19,243 bases of DNA from Thermomucor indicae-seudaticae. Lineage: Eukaryota > Mucoromycota > Mucoromycetes > Mucorales > Lichtheimiaceae. The DNA lies in contig JSYX01000649.1 in assembly GCA_000787465.1 (NCBI GenBank), forward strand, positions 1 through 19,243, read 5' to 3'. The notes below the pieces were generated by a model. It saw nothing but the letters and a program-made list of their open reading frames with translations. It ran no database searches and had not been told where the DNA came from. The translations under genes and the position numbers were made by a program. Below, piece after piece: positions 1-8,781 of this stretch; the stretch's first letter is position 1, and each line of letters opens with the position of its first letter.

Positions 1-29
1 ATTAGAAAAATTTTCTCTAACCCAACGTT

Positions 30-240
30 TACCCGATTGGTCCCTTAGAACTGATGTATGATGGTGTGATATGTGAGAGATGTATGTCGGATAGGACACA
101 ATAAAAAGTATTATTTAGCAGTAATGGTATTTCGGGTTTAACGGGTTGTTATCGGGTTAGGCAACTTCGACCCGATAGCTTTCAGGTCGGGTTAGAGGTC
201 AACCCGAACTTGATAACATCTTCGGGTTTCACGTCGGGCT
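30..240. repeat. Cluster of TCGGGTT / AACCCGA words
   Basis: The 7-base word TCGGGTT, or its complement AACCCGA, recurs in both orientations with small variations near 31, 132, 151, 170, 186, 201, 221 and 233. This density is far above chance and is absent from the rest of the window. No ORF of note runs through it. It resembles the sub-terminal repeat zone of a DNA transposon, but no family could be assigned. Confidence 0.45.
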
Positions 241-311
241 TCGAGTACCCATAAGGATCCCTAGTGTCCAACATCGACGAGATTGGATTGGTTGGCGGTC
301 TTTCACTTTAC

Positions 312-531
312 TAGGGTTCACCACTTGACTCGACTCTGACTCGACTCGAACTCGACTGGACGTGAACTCGACTCGACTCGGCTCAACTCGAACATCCACG
401 CTGGGGTTACCACGACTCGAGCTGAGTTCGAGTCAGGGCAAATTTGACTCGACTCGAACTCGACTCGAACTCAACTCGAACTCAACTCGACTCAACTCGA
501 CTCTACTCGACGCGACTCACGGTGAACCCTA
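312..531. mobile_element. MITE-like element, ACTCGA-repeat core with terminal inverted repeats
   Basis: The left edge reads TAGGGTTCACC (312-322) and the right edge reads GGTGAACCCTA (521-531), an exact inverted repeat of 11 bases. The outer TA could be a duplicated target dinucleotide. Between them, ACTCGA-type hexamers are repeated head to tail, with interruptions at about 385-405 and 425-445. The size (~220 bp), the inverted ends and the lack of coding capacity fit a non-autonomous DNA element. An ORF of 130 codons through it (362-754) is an artefact of the stop-free hexamer. The superfamily is not determined. Confidence 0.5.
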
Positions 532-1190
532 CCGTTACGCGGGTGCCCGCAGGGTTTCAAGTGTAATCAGAATCCTGTTTAGTCGAGGCAAGATGGGAGG
601 TCTTGCGTTAGAATCCAGTTTAACGTTATTTTACTTGTCTTTTGAAATGGATATCTTACTCAATTTTAATGCGCATTCTACGGGAGCGTTTATTTTTCTT
701 GGAAACGAGAGCAAGGAAATTTACATAGATGAGCCTGGTGAGTATTGGAGATAAATCATTGGTCGATGCATCTTCTGCCAAAGATATCAATAAGTTTATT
801 GCCAAAAAGTGATGTGTCTTGTACGACCATAACTCATGGTTGTAATCATTCAGAGGCTGTATACCAATCACGTTCAACGTCTCATGGTCACAATGGCATT
901 TTCGTCCCTTCAGAATAGCAGAAGAGTCCGGTTCCATTTTTCTGATGGTAGTAGGGAGAATCATCGTCATTTAACAGAAAATCCATTGGCAGGTCGATCC
1001 GGTCATTCTAAATGCGAGACACCGGTCGCAACCGTCCTTGCGTTCGATTCAGCTTTTGCCGAAGTCTCCGGAGAGCCAAACGCGTTTGTAAAGAGACCTT
1101 GAGTTGCCGAATTTGACTGGGAACATGAACGATCTTTTGCATGTTCTTTTCTGCTTGCTTCTATAGCAGGAGTAACATAGTTACCATGCT
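532..1190. other. Gene-poor stretch with one unassigned minus-strand ORF (656-970)
   Basis: No intact gene was recognised. A 104-codon minus-strand ORF (656-970) starts with ATG and has ordinary composition, including a short cysteine/histidine group (CHCDH), but I recognise no family. An overlapping plus-strand ORF (836-1102) is equally anonymous. The stretch lies between two repeat-derived features and is probably decayed mobile DNA. This is inference only. Confidence 0.25.
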
Positions 1191-1194
1191 ATCC

Positions 1195-1686
1195 TTAGTC
1201 CGGCCATGTCATGCTACTTACTCTAAATCTTGACAGTGTCTGGAAGCCGTTCTTCAAGCAATTAAGGCTTTTAAGAGATGTAGGCATCAGTGCCTTTTTC
1301 TTGGTGTCCATCGCAACTCTTCTGGACAGATATAAGCCGTTGGCGATTAACATGACATCTACAAGTTTCGTCTTCGTTCTTATGCGCAGCAATCGTGAAT
1401 GAGGAAATATTAGCAACGCACGTATCGTCAATTACCTACTCATGAGCTGCAATGCAGGTACTTTCATGTTCGCGATAGCGACCCCGATCTCCACCATGTT
1501 ATTCATAACGGTCTTGCTTTCCAGCAGTAGTTTTGTGTGGTCATTAGCAATTTTGTTCACACCAGAAGGACGTGACAATTCACAAACTGCTACTCTATAT
1601 ATGTTCTTCTTGTAAGAGAACGCGATCCGCAAGTCAACTTTAAATATCGGAACCGTGGTACCGTCCACGGCAGACACCATTTCCAA
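1195..1686 (-). pseudogene. Decayed ORF resembling a repeated uncharacterised mucoralean protein family
   Basis: Two minus-strand ORFs, 1686-1432 and 1431-1195, are in the same frame and are separated by a single TAA codon, so they look like one coding region of about 160 codons broken by a nonsense mutation. Upstream of 1686 the apparent continuation shifts frame. The pattern (a charged segment KVDLRI, then CELSRP, then DHTKLLLESKTVMNN, then VPALQL, and after the stop a LYLSRRV...LKNGFQTLSRFR segment) resembles a family of uncharacterised, often broken proteins I recall as dispersed in Mucorales genomes. That resemblance is from memory and unverified. No enzymatic motif is visible. Confidence 0.4.
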
Positions 1687-1944
1687 CCTTGTGTCCCCTC
1701 TATTTTGAAAAGTATATTTAGGTGGTTTGATGTGGTCGCAAAGGAACAGGACCTACCAGCGTGGTTGCAAGGAAGAGTTTTCAAATATGGTATTGACGAT
1801 GGACGACCAGTAGCACGCAATGTAGTCTGTTTCCGATAGAGAGTAAGGGTCTTCATAGATGCACGGGTGTCTTTTGAACGACTTTAGACTACGAAGAGTC
1901 AAATGGTGTTAAGTATATTCGCGCGTTTAATTTACACATGCAAC

Positions 1945-4186
1945 TTACATTTCGATCAATACGCCCATGTATGTAGAATGTTCAGGGACTGAACGCGAGA
2001 TACTGATGAGCCCAACATGATCGGCATACAAAAGGCTATTGATGCGTAGGTCGCCAACTAGGAGGTGAGAAGAAGGGGACTGAAAATCTGGAAAAGCAGC
2101 TGCCCAAAAGTCGTTTTCTGCCTGGCGAAGGGTTGAAGGAAGAGAATTGATGTATAAAGAATAAAGAAAGGGAGAAAGCACAGATCTTTGTAATAACCCC
2201 AGTAACGGGCTGAAACCGGCTAGAGACAGCGCTAGAGACGAGCACTTCTATAAAGACAGAATCAAATAAGTTTTTAAGTAAATACAGCAAAGGAGATGGA
2301 AAAGTTGGACTTTGTAAGCGTTGCCAGATTATATTGCGGTCGACCGTGTCGTATGCTGATTTGATATCGAGGAAAGCTAATAGAGGAGGTGAGCCAGTCA
2401 TGCGATGATGAATATTGCAAAGTTCGTGCAGGCATAACGCTTGATCAAGTGTCCCCCTTGATTCACGAAAACTTCCTTGGGCGATATCGAGAGGAGGGGC
2501 ATAGGTAGTCAAGATAGGCTTGAGGCAAGTTTCCAATACCTTGCACAATACACTAGCAAGGCTAATCGGGCGGAAGTTAGCTGGATCTGTATGTGAACCT
2601 TTCTTATATATTGGAATGACTTGAGCAATACGCCATTGCAGGGGAGTTTGACCCCACCGCCCGCAGAGAGTGAACAGGTCGGTAAGAAGAGGGGCAAGAA
2701 CCGAGGCCAATAGATACAACATCTCAGCGCACAAATGGTCAACTCCTGCTGCCTTGTTGGGAGGGGCATTTAGGATAGCAGCACGGACAGTATCACAGGT
2801 GAACGGAGTGGAGGCGATACTGTCTTCATCAAGGAAGGGCACCGGTGGCGGCTGGCTATGGCGGTGGTCAGAGGCAAGCAAGCAACCAGAAAAGACCGTT
2901 TCCAGGTGGTGTCTCATGCAATCCGTCGCTGCTTGAGGCCCGTCAGGATGGGAGAAGATCGGATGGAGTGTTCTGCCGTGTTTCAATTTACTGGTTTTCG
3001 CGGCTGCAGAGGTAAAATCGCGACTTGCCGTACGATGGCAAAATGCTTGCCAGGTCTGCCGTCGGCGTATGCGCACTGCTGCACGGAACTTGGCGCGGGC
3101 TTCTTAGAGACGGAGCCACCACTCTAGTTTGGCTGTACCGATGGCATTTCGCCATTTGCGATAGCATTTTTCACTATGATCTACTGCTGCCTGCAGTTCG
3201 TCGGTCCAAAACCATTTCCCGGGGCGGGAAGAACGGTGGTGGACGGGCTGAACGCTGTTATCAAGAGCGGTATAGAGACCTTCGTAGACACGTGCGGTGA
3301 GATCGTCAATAGGTGGAGGCTGCCTCGGTACGGTAGTAATGAACTGATCCAATTGCTGTGCTAGCGGATCAACAAGTCGTGTAAATTCAGCAACGTATAA
3401 ATCGCGAATATTTTCGTCCCTGAGACGATGAAGGCGCCATAATCGTCGTCCAGGAGCAGGGACACTGTTGAGGCAATCTGTGCGAGGCAAAGTGAAACTG
3501 AGGTGGAGCATCTTATGATCAGAGTCCAAGGACAGATCATCGCGGATGGTCAGTTGTGGGTTCGGAAGTGGGTTAGTACTAAGAAACCAATCAATGATAC
3601 TAGAGCTATTCCGCCTATACAGGATGGGTTGACCGCAGGCGAGTTCTTTGTTCCAGAGTGTAAGGCCATTGGCCGCAATCCAGTGGTAGAACTGGGTGCC
3701 GCGCGGGTCGGTAAAGTGATCGCCGACAAAGCTTCCCACTCTGGCGTTGAAGTCCCCGCAAAAAATGTGTGTTTGTAGTGTTGGGGTGACTGAGTGGTAG
3801 ACGGGTGATGATGGCGAGAGCATCGGCAGCTGAGAGAGGTGGGGAAGGTAGAGGCAGTGGATAAGAGTGTTGGCCACTGTACAGGTGAGATGATATTTGG
3901 AAAAATGTGGATCAGAATCTTCTATGCCATGAACGGGGAGGTTGAAGTCGGGGTGAACGAGCAGGGAAATACTCATTTTACCGATCCAAGAATAGGTGTC
4001 GCTACGAGGTTCACCATAGGTATGGTGCTGTTGCCAGTTTGTGAGAAGTTGATTGGGCGGAAGAAGCCATGTTTCTATAAGAAATAGGAGTGACGTGTGC
4101 TGAGTAAGGGTTAGTATTGAATCTACTGCGTATTTGGAGATCCCAGTGGCGTTAAAAATAGTTATTGTGAGCTTGTCCCTACTCAT
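1945..4186 (-). pseudogene. LINE ORF2: APE endonuclease - reverse transcriptase, disrupted
   Basis: The endonuclease part (4186-3107) shows LIETWL (catalytic Glu region), GDFNARVG, SIIDWFLS and LDSDHKM, the ordered motifs of the exonuclease-endonuclease-phosphatase fold. A TAA at 3104-3106 interrupts the frame, and the same frame then continues without a shift through AKFRAAVRIRRR into the RT. RT motifs follow: NKAAGVDHL, IPIYKKGS...FRPISL, and FLDIKSAYDTVDR (first catalytic Asp). A one-base shift in the G-run near 2197-2200 moves the frame to the ORF ending at 1945, which carries LQRSVLSPFLYSLYIN (normally LQGS) and LLYADHVGLIS, where the usual YADD is YADH. Shortly after this it ends in STYMGVLI, which may be the distant YLGVPI motif brought close by a deletion. 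It cannot encode a working enzyme. Confidence 0.85.
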
Positions 4187-5653
4187 AAGGAGAGGGTGTC
4201 ATCAATAAGGTCCATGGCCTCCGCGGGGGAGGCGGCCTGTTCACTGACAGTAAATGGGGCCAGAACAGAGCTGGTACAAGACTTGAAGATTTCCTTGAGG
4301 GATTCTTCTGAGATCCAGCCTTGTTGGGCAAAGGCACGTGCCACAGCAAACTTCACAGGAGCACGGATGAAATGGACAGCAGTGAGCATGCGATTGCAGT
4401 GGAGTTCAAACGCCGTGTGGGCGCGTTCGTCGATGTCTAAGTCAGCGAATTTGGGATTCTTGAGGTTAGCCGGGTCGAGAGGATCATAATCAGCTAAAGG
4501 GGTGACCACAAACTTAGCAAATGTCTGCAAAAGCTCCTCTCGAAAGTCGTTATGTATCAACAATGCGATCACTTGGCGGTCTGGATAGTGAACGTCTAGT
4601 ATACGGTTGTTGTCAATTCCGAGCTGTCGGAGGCGACCGCGCATTTGTCCTGCTGGAATACGGGCGCTGGCAGGCAGATAGACATAATGGAAACCGTGGT
4701 TGTCTGAAAGTTGGGTGAAGGTACGAGCTGCAGCGGCTTGGCGACGTTGAAGGCGTTCTACATCAGGCGCAGACAGGGTGGCACGAACCGCTCGCAGGCG
4801 TTGGGCGTTGTTCCAGATGTTGTTAGAGCTGGCAGATGATATTTGCGAGGGCTGGCTGTCGCTGTTGCTTGGAAGTCGGTCTGAAGCCTCGGTTGGGCAT
4901 GTATTAGCGGTAGAATTCAGCTGTGCTGTCAACTGTTGGTTGCGAGCCTCAAGTGCAGTAATTTGATCACGGGCTTCTGTGAGGGCTTGGTTGAGTCTAG
5001 CTATTTCTTCGTACAACCGTTCGTGTTCTGTGAGGCGTTCTCGTTGGCCGTTGAGCTCATCAGTGAGACGTGTCAGATACTCTGTGATGGAGTCACCCGG
5101 GTTATACACCAATGGGGTTGTCGAGAGGGCTGTGGAATGTTGTACATGTGTACCATAAGTCGAAGTTGACGAGCGACTGGTGCGGTGCTGCGCAAGGAGA
5201 CCATTGAGGGTAGCATGGTTCACAGTGCGGTGGCAATGCTGGCAGGTGACACTGTAATGAAGGTAAAATGTTAACCGAATATTCGCCGGTGAAAATCAGG
5301 CTAAAATGCTTTGTCAGTGGAATGTTAACCGGCGAAAACACGGCTGACATTTGCAAGACATTTCCAAGAAATGTCTACCGGCCAGCATGTGGCAGAAATT
5401 CGTCCTAACGACCAAATTTTGCCCGAATTTCTGCCGGCTAAAATTCGACCAACATTTCCACTTTTCTCCAGTGTGAAGGCTGGCATGGGGGATCCGCTTT
5501 GTTATTGCCGGTCCTGTTTATGCGACCGGCCGTTAGGCAGTTGGGGCAAATAAGATGGGCCCGGTGCTCATGAAACTGTTCTAATAGACTGGTCACCTCG
5601 TCCTCCGTCAGGGAGGGTAGACGAGGTTTCCGCGGGGGTTTGCCGGGAGCCAT
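4183..5653 (-). pseudogene. LINE ORF1: zinc-finger/coiled-coil RNA-binding protein, split by a MITE
   Basis: The long open part (5223-4183, 346 codons from the first ATG) has a coiled coil at about residues 45-110 (LTDELNGQRERLTEHERLYEE and on, heptad-like). A conserved-looking region follows at about 150-330 (YVYLPASARIP, RLRQLGIDNN), as in the RRM-like half of fungal LINE ORF1 proteins. The frame is open upstream of that ATG and contains CQHCHRTVNH...LAQH, a C-x2-C..H..H finger. A separate start at 5653 encodes a basic N-terminus and CPNCLTAG up to the MITE edge at 5473. I infer that 5653 was the original start and that both parts were one protein. The two flanks are one base out of register when the MITE is ignored, so another small indel must exist. 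Confidence 0.7.
5250..5473. mobile_element. 224 bp CACTG-ended MITE (CACTA/EnSpm-like), with TGA duplication
   Basis: The element begins CACTG (5250-5254) and ends CAGTG (5469-5473). The ends are imperfect inverted repeats over about 50 bp, sharing AAATGTT, CGAAT.TT and GCCGG blocks in the same order. The direct flanks are TGA at 5247-5249 and TGA at 5474-5476, a 3 bp target duplication. CACTA or CACTG termini with 3 bp duplications are typical of the CACTA (CMC/EnSpm) superfamily. A further copy of the terminal block (AATGTTAACCGGCGAAAA, 5321-5338) lies inside. There is no coding capacity. It sits within ORF1 of the LINE and so is younger than the LINE insertion. Confidence 0.7.
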
Positions 5654-5718
5654 AATAGCCAGAATGTTGTTGTTAAGGTAGGATGGATTGTGTTGTCAGG
5701 AAAAGTGGATAAGATATT

Positions 5719-5748
5719 CGCTATTGAACCCGAAAGTGTTCAATAGCG
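5719..5748. repeat. Perfect 11-bp inverted repeat (hairpin)
   Basis: CGCTATTGAAC (5719-5729) and GTTCAATAGCG (5738-5748) are exact reverse complements around an 8-base loop, CCGAAAGT. It lies between the LINE 5' end and the WDR76 start codon, about 125 bp upstream of the ATG. It may belong to the LINE 5' UTR, to a small transposon footprint or to the WDR76 promoter. Confidence 0.75.
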
Positions 5749-5874
5749 GAAAGAGCAGCGCCAGTGCAGAAGTCCAATCAATAAACAGTATATCACTGCA
5801 CTTTTAAAGAGTACGCCCGTATCTCGGGAACTGAAATTTCTGCAAAGGGCAAATTATTGTATCAGTCCAAAAAG
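5749..5874 (+). promoter_or_regulatory. Putative WDR76 upstream region (short, LINE-bounded)
   Basis: Only about 175-220 bp separate the LINE 5' end from the WDR76 start codon. A CCAAT pentamer on the plus strand at 5774-5778 and an AT-rich CAGTATATCAC at 5787-5797 are candidate core elements. This is motif spotting without experimental support. Confidence 0.25.
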
Positions 5875-7517
5875 ATGCCACTTTCAGAATACGAGAAGCA
5901 GCGTCTTGAGAACATTCAGTAAAGCATTGTCAATTGGAGAGACCTTTGTTATGATCCTTAATATCCTTGTATAGACGCAATCAAGAGCTGTTGAAGCAAC
6001 TGAATATTCCTCGACTCGATGTCACCAGTACCCGTAAAAAGCGATCGTCACCAGCACCCAGCAGGGCGTCAAAAAGGGTGAAAGAACGCCAGCAACCAAC
6101 GCGTAAATCGGCACGCTTACAAGGCCTTGCCGCCGATGCAGCTGCCGGATTAAGCCATGGTCATCGCGATCGTGAATCCACCCCCAAGTCAGAAGAAGAA
6201 CAGCGAATTCATCAACTGGATCCCGAACAACAGCGAGCATTCAAGCAGCTCTTGGCGAAAATGCCCAACGCCGAACCTCCGGCACGCGAGATTAAGAAGG
6301 AGGACATTGATGCGCAGCAGTCTTTAAAGAAACAAGTTGCCAAGCTAAAGATTCGGCATACCTGGACCGCCGTCAAAATAACTCCAGAACGAATAACCAA
6401 CTGCGTGTAGGTTTCCCGCATTCCCAATTTCTCTTTTCCTGTCTTCATGCTGGACACGCTCTTCTTGCTTTGGATAGCTTTCACCCATCGAATGCCAAGC
6501 TATTGGGCTGTGCGGCTGATATCAAAGGACACTTGGGTTTCTGGGACGTCTCGGGTAGTACAGGAGAAGAAGAAGATGAGCCAGTAGTGTACACGTATCG
6601 ACCAAGCACGCGGTCTATCACGGACCTCAGATTTGATCCGGAAGACGCGTCGCGGCTGTTCTTGTCATCTTACGACGGCACGGTGCAATGTTTTGACATG
6701 AACAAGACAGAATTCGAATCGGTTCCTTTGGGCGATGAATACTCGATCACCAATTTTGATATCCAAAACAAAGTGGCAAGTATCTTTTAGCAACTGTGAG
6801 TTGAACAGATAGAGAGATAATAACAAAGTATCAAGGTATGGTTTACTACCTCGGATGGAGAGGTCGGTATGAGAGACTTGAGGGACAATAAGAAAAAAAC
6901 ACAAGTCTACAATATCAAGGACCACAAGATTGGCTGTATCAGTCTGAATCCAGTCCATGAGCATTTGATGGCTTTGGCATCGAATGACAGGACCGTGACT
7001 ATCTGGGATGTCCGGCATATGGACAAGCAACAAGCCGAGTTCACACATGGATACTCTGCAACGAGTGCATTCTGGTCACCCAACGGCAACAAGCTGGTAA
7101 CCACTGCTTATGACGACTATGTTCGGATCTTTGAGAGGGATGAATCCTCGGGTGAAATCAGTCTGCAGTCGGCTATCAGGCACAATACTCACACTGGCAA
7201 GTAAGTTGATTATAACATAAGAGAGAACCAAGGTAGAAAGAGACTAATGGATGGGTAACAAAAGATGGGTTACGAATCTACGAGGACGATGGAACACAAA
7301 TGTGGCCAACGGTGCCAAAAGCCATCAACATTTCGTGGTCGGAAATATGAAAAGAACGGCAGATATCATTTCTGGTGAAACAGGACAATTGATTGCTCAA
7401 TTATACGACGAAGACCATGTTACAGCTATCCCGGCCGTCGCTCAATTTCATCCTACAACAGAAACTATGACGATTCTATGTGGCAATGCAAGCGGAAAAA
7501 TGTTATGCTGGTCTTAG
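5875..7517 (+). CDS. CMR1: WDR76/Cmr1-type WD40 DNA-damage-binding protein
   Basis: There are five exons: 5875-5918, 5975-6406, 6478-6772, 6836-7200 and 7265-7517, with phases joining to 462 aa. The start MPLSEYEKQRLENI is the typical family N-terminus and is found only by including the 44-nt first exon. Residues 36-65 are basic and end in RKSARLQG, a WDR76-type element. The WD40 propeller runs from about residue 145 to the end, with HLGFWDVSG, VWFTTSDGEVGMRDLR, TVTIWDVRH, DDYVRIFERD and FVVGNMKR. Family members bind damaged DNA and chromatin, and yeast Cmr1 acts in replication-stress quality control in nuclear foci. The donor of intron 3 is GTGGCA, weaker than the other donors; it was chosen because it alone restores VWFTTSDG. 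The gene converges on the Q/N-rich gene, 76 bp from stop to stop. It is of normal size for the family and looks intact. Confidence 0.92.
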
Positions 7518-7593
7518 ACCATATGCTGATTATCTAACAACTTGTATGATACAAAACTGTGTTTCTTTGGCATGAATAACAAATGCTTCTAAC

Positions 7594-8781
7594 TTACTGA
7601 CTTGCATTCCATACACGACCCAACAGAGCACCTGCACTCCAGCGTATCATTCCTCCCAAGGCTGAAGAATTATTATTATTGTTGTTGCTGTCGTTGTTGT
7701 TATTATAAGCTGCGGTGGTATCAAGTTGTTGCATCATTTTGAGTTCAAGACGACGACGATGAATAGCCTGACGTTGATGCGCATGAGGATCTTCACAAAG
7801 AGGACTACTCGTAGCAGCAGCAGTAGTAGCAGTAGTAGTAACAGGAAAGATGGATGAAGCAGATTGGGCACGCTGGTGAGATCGATGTTGTTCTTGTTCC
7901 TGTTCTTGCACTTCGTTGTAGTAGCAACGCATTAAACTTTCGAGCATTGGGTCTCTGAACTGTTTCACACAGCGATATTCACGGCCTACACGTTCCAATT
8001 CACGAGTGAGACGAATCATATTACGTGGATGGGCCAGATTATTCTCGTCGTCCACCAGACAATGCTGACGTTGAAGCAAAAGCTTTTGTTGTGTACGAGA
8101 GATGCCAGGCGGTTGAGCATTGGCTGCCGAGGCAACGTTACTGATGCTGCTGCGGTCCAGGAACTGCGAACGAAGAGGTGCCTTTTTGTTGATAGCTGAT
8201 GATGATGGCTTTTGTTGTTGAAGAGCAGAAGCACCAGAGGAGGAGTAGGAGGATTGAGCGACGAGTAGGTTGTTTGCAGTCGCGTGGAATGTCTGTTCCA
8301 CAGGAGGTGCGGAGGATTTCAATACGAGTGTTGGTGCTGGTTGTTTCTTTAAGACGGCTGGAGATGATACGGATGGTTCCTGAGCACTTGGTTGCTGTGG
8401 TTGTTCTTGTTGTTGTTGAGGCGGTGGTGGTGGAGTTGTAGGTGGGGAAATGGTGTCAGGTTCAAGGGCTTTCAGGGCAGTCAAACCTTTCTTTTCAAAA
8501 GTGGACAGTCGATTAAGTGATCTCTGTGATTGAGACCGTCGCATATGCGGTCTTGATTGCTTCGCTCCTTCATGTTGCTGTTGCTCCAGTTCAAGTTCGG
8601 TATCTGTCTGATTGGCTCTTGCCATTGGAGCCAGTTTGGTAACGTGGACACGGCCAGCCGACCTTCGTTTGACATGATGTCGGGTATGTTTCTTGTGAGT
8701 TGAATGATGAGGTGCATTGTTGTTTAAGGGAGGAGGAGGCGAAGGTGGCGGTACCGGCTGTGCCATAATCTTCCGGGGCAC
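7594..8781 (-). CDS. Uncharacterised Pro/Gln/Asn-rich low-complexity protein
   Basis: A single 395-codon ORF starts at an ATG with a second in-frame ATG five codons later. The N-terminus is proline-rich (PVPPPSPPPPL) and is followed by a His/Lys/Arg-rich stretch. Long disordered regions carry PPTTPPPPPQQQQ and a run of Asn (DSNNNNNNSS, about 365-375). The one ordered-looking part is RLTRELERVGREYRCVKQFRDPMLESLMRCYYNEVQEQ (about 255-295), which may be a conserved helical module. The C-terminus is hydrophobic and aromatic (MIRWSAGALLGRVWNASQ). The stop overlaps a strong GTAAGT donor (CA/GTAAGT), so a short downstream exon cannot be excluded. I recognise no family and see no signal peptide. Trinucleotide repeats underlie the Gln/Asn runs. 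It is probably a real gene because the long ORF has a sensible start. Confidence 0.7.
   Translation of the reverse strand: MPRKIMAQPVPPPSPPPPLNNNAPHHSTHKKHTRHHVKRRSAGRVHVTKLAPMARANQTDTELELEQQQHEGAKQSRPHMRRSQSQRSLNRLSTFEKKGLTALKALEPDTISPPTTPPPPPQQQQEQPQQPSAQEPSVSSPAVLKKQPAPTLVLKSSAPPVEQTFHATANNLLVAQSSYSSSGASALQQQKPSSSAINKKAPLRSQFLDRSSISNVASAANAQPPGISRTQQKLLLQRQHCLVDDENNLAHPRNMIRLTRELERVGREYRCVKQFRDPMLESLMRCYYNEVQEQEQEQHRSHQRAQSASSIFPVTTTATTAAATSSPLCEDPHAHQRQAIHRRRLELKMMQQLDTTAAYNNNNDSNNNNNNSSALGGMIRWSAGALLGRVWNASQ

Larger units (their letters stand above)
1945..5700 (-). mobile_element. Degenerate non-LTR (LINE) retrotransposon
   Basis: This is a two-ORF LINE on the minus strand, with the 5' end near 5650-5700 and a broken 3' end near 1945. 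ORF1 encodes a zinc-finger, coiled-coil nucleic-acid-binding protein. ORF2 encodes an APE-type endonuclease followed by a reverse transcriptase. The stop of ORF1 and the start of ORF2 overlap as ATGA at 4183-4186, as expected for termination-reinitiation. No LTRs and no integrase are present. The copy is dead: it has an in-frame stop in ORF2, a frameshift in the RT, a changed catalytic motif, no RNase H or C-terminal zinc-knuckle region, and a MITE in ORF1. No poly-A or simple-repeat tail was found at the 3' side, so the 3' end is probably deleted. Confidence 0.85.

Noticed and set aside
362..754. 130-codon plus-strand ORF rich in Ser/Thr/Arg/Leu
   Set aside because: It is the translation of the ACTCGA hexamer array, which lacks stops in this frame. 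It has no protein-like composition beyond the repeat.
3076..3106. Frameshift between the LINE endonuclease and reverse transcriptase
   Set aside because: On inspection the two parts are in the same frame. The break is a single TAA codon, not a shift.
8199..8441. Plus-strand valine-rich ORF
   Set aside because: It is the antisense of the Gln/Pro-coding repeats in the Q/N-rich gene.
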